DNA from: Fidelibacterota bacterium
GTDB lineage: Bacteria > Pseudomonadota > Alphaproteobacteria > Rhodospirillales > Rhodospirillaceae
DNA length: 34,362 nucleotides
Assembly: GCA_947476065.1 (NCBI GenBank)
Contig: CANJPG010000031.1
Coordinates: 1 to 34,362 of the forward strand
Reading direction: 5' to 3'
Under the pieces are notes generated by a model, which saw only the letters and a program-made list of their open reading frames with translations, made no database searches and was not told the origin of the DNA. The position numbers and the translations under genes are program-made. This document shows positions 32,214-34,362 of the stretch, one piece after another; positions within the stretch are counted from its first letter, which is position 1, and each line of letters begins with the position of its first letter.

Positions 32214-32906
32214 TCAGCCGACTTCCGGGCTACAGGCCCACCCGACAACCGTGGGGCCGGTCGCGTAACCGACGATACTGGCGAAGTGGCAGGCCGCCGC
32301 CAGCAGCACGATGCCGTGCCAGATGGCCAACTGGTAGTGCAGCCCGTCCCACAGGAAGACCGCGACGCCGGTGGTGTAAAGCACGCAGCCGATGGCCAGC
32401 AGCGGCAGGCCGGGCGAGGGGATGGCGGCGCGCATGGGCTTGTAGGCGACGATCATGACCCAGCCCAACAGCACATAGGCCGGCAGCGAGAAAAGCTCGA
32501 AGCGCGCGGGGATGAACAGTTTCAAAGCAATGCCGGTGACGGCCAGCGCCCATATGCCCGCGAACAGTCGCAGGCCATGGACGCCGCGCACACTCAGCAG
32601 TGCGAAGGGCGAGATCGAGCCAGCGATCATCATGAAGATGGCGGCGTGATCAAAGCGGCGCAGCAGAGCGCGCCCAGGGTGATCGACGTCGAGATTATAC
32701 AGCGCCGAGCAGGTGAGCATTGTCATCAGCCCGAGGCCATAAAGTCCGAGGGCGAGCATGACGCGGGATTTGACCGAGGGCACGGTGGCGGTACGTGCGC
32801 GGCGCACGGCGATGAACACGAGCACCAAACAAGCGATCAGGCCAGCGAAAAGCCCTGTCGTGTGCACGATCGCGTCGGCAAACCACTCTGCACCAAATTG
32901 ACGCAA
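32214..32906 (-). CDS. TrhA/hemolysin III family (PAQR) membrane protein
   Basis: A 230-residue protein with seven hydrophobic helices (about 12-33, 47-66, 87-103, 111-130, 136-153, 161-184 and 190-213). The motifs CSALYNL (about 66-72), RRFDHAAIFMMIAGS (about 83-97) and LAIWHGIVLLAAACHF (about 193-208) hold the family's conserved Ser, Asp and three His, which form a metal site. In E. coli the homologue YqfA is linked to membrane homeostasis; a haemolytic role is only historical. Probably co-transcribed with the downstream aldo/keto reductase gene. Confidence 0.87.
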   Translation of the reverse strand: MRQFGAEWFADAIVHTTGLFAGLIACLVLVFIAVRRARTATVPSVKSRVMLALGLYGLGLMTMLTCSALYNLDVDHPGRALLRRFDHAAIFMMIAGSISPFALLSVRGVHGLRLFAGIWALAVTGIALKLFIPARFELFSLPAYVLLGWVMIVAYKPMRAAIPSPGLPLLAIGCVLYTTGVAVFLWDGLHYQLAIWHGIVLLAAACHFASIVGYATGPTVVGWACSPEVG

Positions 32907-32992
32907 GACACCGGCTCCTATTCCCCAATCTTATGGGAATAACGGAGCCGGCGCACGCGGTGTTCCTCCCTGATGGGAGAATGCAGACGAGG

Positions 32993-33478
32993 TTATTTGC
33001 CGAGCGCTGCGACGCCAACGCGGGCGATCTGGCCGTCCTGGGCCGAGCTGCCGCCCGAGACGCCGATGGAGCCGATGATCTTGCCGCCCGAGATCAGCAG
33101 CTCGCCGCCTTCGACGGTGATGACCGGCATGCTGAGGAAGCGAAGACCTTCGCCGCCGGCGGCGACCGCATCCTGCATCACCTTGGTGGCGCGCTTGAAT
33201 TTGACCGCGGTCGCTGCCTTGGCGGCGGCGACGTCAATGGAGCCCAGCTGGGTGCCGTCCATGCGCTCCATGGCGACGGCGTTGGCGCCGGTGTCGAGAA
33301 TGGTGATGACCATGCTGAAGTTATTTTTCTTCGCTTCGGCTTCGGCTGCGGCGATGATTTTCTTGGCGGTGTCGAGCGTGATCGGCGCGCCGTATCCCGG
33401 CGGGGCTTCCTGGGCGATGGCGGCAGTCGACAGCAGGAGTGCGGAGGCGAGCGCAAGGTGGCCGAGTTTGAGTGTCAT
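32993..33478 (-). CDS. Secreted GlcG/HbpS-like protein (DUF336)
   Basis: A 161-residue protein with a signal peptide (TLKLGHLALASALLLSTAAIA, cleavage after about residue 22). The mature part is a typical GlcG/HbpS domain: ITLDTAKKIIAAAEAEAKKN (in parts, 33-52), VITILDTGANAVAMERMDG (about 57-75) and GKIIGSIGVSGGSSAQDG (about 131-148). In Streptomyces HbpS binds haem and senses redox stress; here function is unknown. It is alone on the minus strand, 86 bp from the TrhA gene, and divergent from the reductase gene. Confidence 0.88.
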   Translation of the reverse strand: MTLKLGHLALASALLLSTAAIAQEAPPGYGAPITLDTAKKIIAAAEAEAKKNNFSMVITILDTGANAVAMERMDGTQLGSIDVAAAKAATAVKFKRATKVMQDAVAAGGEGLRFLSMPVITVEGGELLISGGKIIGSIGVSGGSSAQDGQIARVGVAALGK

Positions 33479-33591
33479 GATGAGTGTCCCCAGACGGTGT
33501 TGTTATGAACGTGCCGAAGGTTTGATTTAGACCTTGATTCGGCTGCTAAATCCAGACTCAAATCCCCCCCGCAGGACATAGGGACTGGACC

Positions 33592-34362
33592 TTGGAATAC
33601 CGCAAGATCTGTATCGTAGGGCCTGGCGCCATCGGCGGCATGATGGCGGTGTTGATGGCGCGCGCGGGCCACGACGTTTGTGCGCTGGCCCGGCCCGCCA
33701 AAGCCGAGGCGATCAATAGCCGCGGCCTTACACTGGTTTTGGCCGGCGAGACACTGCATGCCGATATCAAAGCCTCTTCCAATGCCGCCGATCTCGGCCC
33801 CCAGGATCTGGTGATTGTTACCTTGAAGGCCAACGCCCTGCCGGCGGTGGCGCCGCAGCTTGGCGCGCTGTGCGGGCCCGAAACGCCGATCGTCTTTGCG
33901 ATGAACGGCACACCGTGGTGGTTCTTCGACAGCTTCGGCGGCCGCTTCGCCGGCACGCGGTTGCGCTCGGTGGATGCCGACGGCCGCATCGCCCGCGCCG
34001 TCGATGCGGCCCGCGTCGTCTGGGGCGTGATCACCTGCAGCGTCGGCGAGCGTGATGACGGCGTGATCGTGCACACGGCGTCGCGGACTCTCATCCTCGG
34101 AAGGCCCAGCAATGTTGCCAGCGGGCTTGAGGATATCGCCGCGGTGTTTCGCCCTCGCGGTTATGCCACAACGGTCAGCACCAATATCCGCCAGGAGATC
34201 TGGACCAAGCTTCAGGTCAACATCACGGTCAATCCTATGAGTGCCCTGACTCACGGCGCCCTGGGTGAGTTGATCGCCGAGCCGCTGCTGGAAGAGGCCA
34301 TGCACGCGGTGGCCGGCGAAATGCGTGCGCTGGGTCTTGCGCTGGGCCTCGACCCGGGTCCC
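33592..34362 (+). CDS. Ketopantoate reductase (PanE/ApbA) family protein, 5' part
   Basis: An incomplete gene of at least 257 codons running off the window end. The N-terminus carries the NADPH-binding GPGAIGGMMA (about 9-18) preceded by YRKICIV; KANALPAVAP (about 82-91) and AMNGTPWWFFD (about 103-113) follow the family pattern, and KLQVNITVNPMSALT (about 205-219) is the conserved substrate-side helix (K..N..N...). It reduces ketopantoate to pantoate, or a related 2-ketoacid. The start is inferred as TTG 33592: no in-frame ATG occurs before residue 19, which would cut the dinucleotide motif. AGGA or AGGG lies 10-20 bases upstream, so start confidence is moderate. Confidence 0.85.
   Translation, partial: MEYRKICIVGPGAIGGMMAVLMARAGHDVCALARPAKAEAINSRGLTLVLAGETLHADIKASSNAADLGPQDLVIVTLKANALPAVAPQLGALCGPETPIVFAMNGTPWWFFDSFGGRFAGTRLRSVDADGRIARAVDAARVVWGVITCSVGERDDGVIVHTASRTLILGRPSNVASGLEDIAAVFRPRGYATTVSTNIRQEIWTKLQVNITVNPMSALTHGALGELIAEPLLEEAMHAVAGEMRALGLALGLDPGP

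Overview
The window is a high-GC, densely packed bacterial chromosome segment, most likely from an alphaproteobacterium. The supporting signs are neighbouring tadA and rluB/rsmD, divergent purD/xseA, a lpxK-acyltransferase pair near mutL and pmbA, a plant/alphaproteobacterial-type GshA, ubiquinone genes, and an ornithine decarboxylase with a long structured leader. I see no rRNA, tRNA, insertion sequence, prophage or CRISPR array. The genus cannot be fixed from the sequence.

Layout. 1-5.5 kb: the 3' end of mutL, an unknown Rossmann-like protein, then on the minus strand a lytic transglycosylase, a class I glutamine amidotransferase, rluB and rsmD, with tadA and a small secreted protein on the plus strand. 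5.5-14.6 kb: purD, xseA, a secreted M23 peptidase with an unusual C-terminal domain, then a lipid/envelope group (lpxK, DUF374 acyltransferase, GT4 glycosyltransferase, LpxH-like phosphoesterase, diacylglycerol-kinase-like lipid kinase). 14.6-20.5 kb: a small unknown protein, pmbA/tldE, a two-gene surface-lipoprotein module (TbpB-like lipoprotein plus Slam-type outer-membrane translocator), and ubiD. 20.5-24.9 kb: a GAF/HD-GYP protein with a long structured leader, a VOC protein, ubiA and rsmE. 25-28.2 kb: gshA, a chorismate mutase, an alpha/beta hydrolase and a MAPEG protein. 28.2-31.4 kb: a polyamine operon made of a leader with an upstream ORF, ornithine decarboxylase and a deoxyhypusine-synthase homologue. 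31.4-34.4 kb: an aldo/keto reductase, a TrhA/hemolysin-III protein, a GlcG/HbpS-like secreted protein and the 5' part of a ketopantoate-reductase-family gene.

The most interesting items are: (i) the Slam plus lipoprotein pair, a candidate type XI secretion system outside its classical pathogen hosts; (ii) the ornithine decarboxylase leader, which has a 48-codon upstream ORF with a perfect Shine-Dalgarno that can pair with sequences near the end of that ORF; (iii) the M23 peptidase whose C-terminus resembles an ExbD/TolR periplasmic domain; (iv) the ornithine decarboxylase/deoxyhypusine-synthase-like pair, which suggests homospermidine synthesis; and (v) mutually exclusive hairpins in front of the HD-GYP gene. 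A genome-organisation curiosity is that four of eight convergent gene pairs overlap by exactly 4 bp through TTAG or CTAG. All family calls come from reading motifs by eye; no searches were run.
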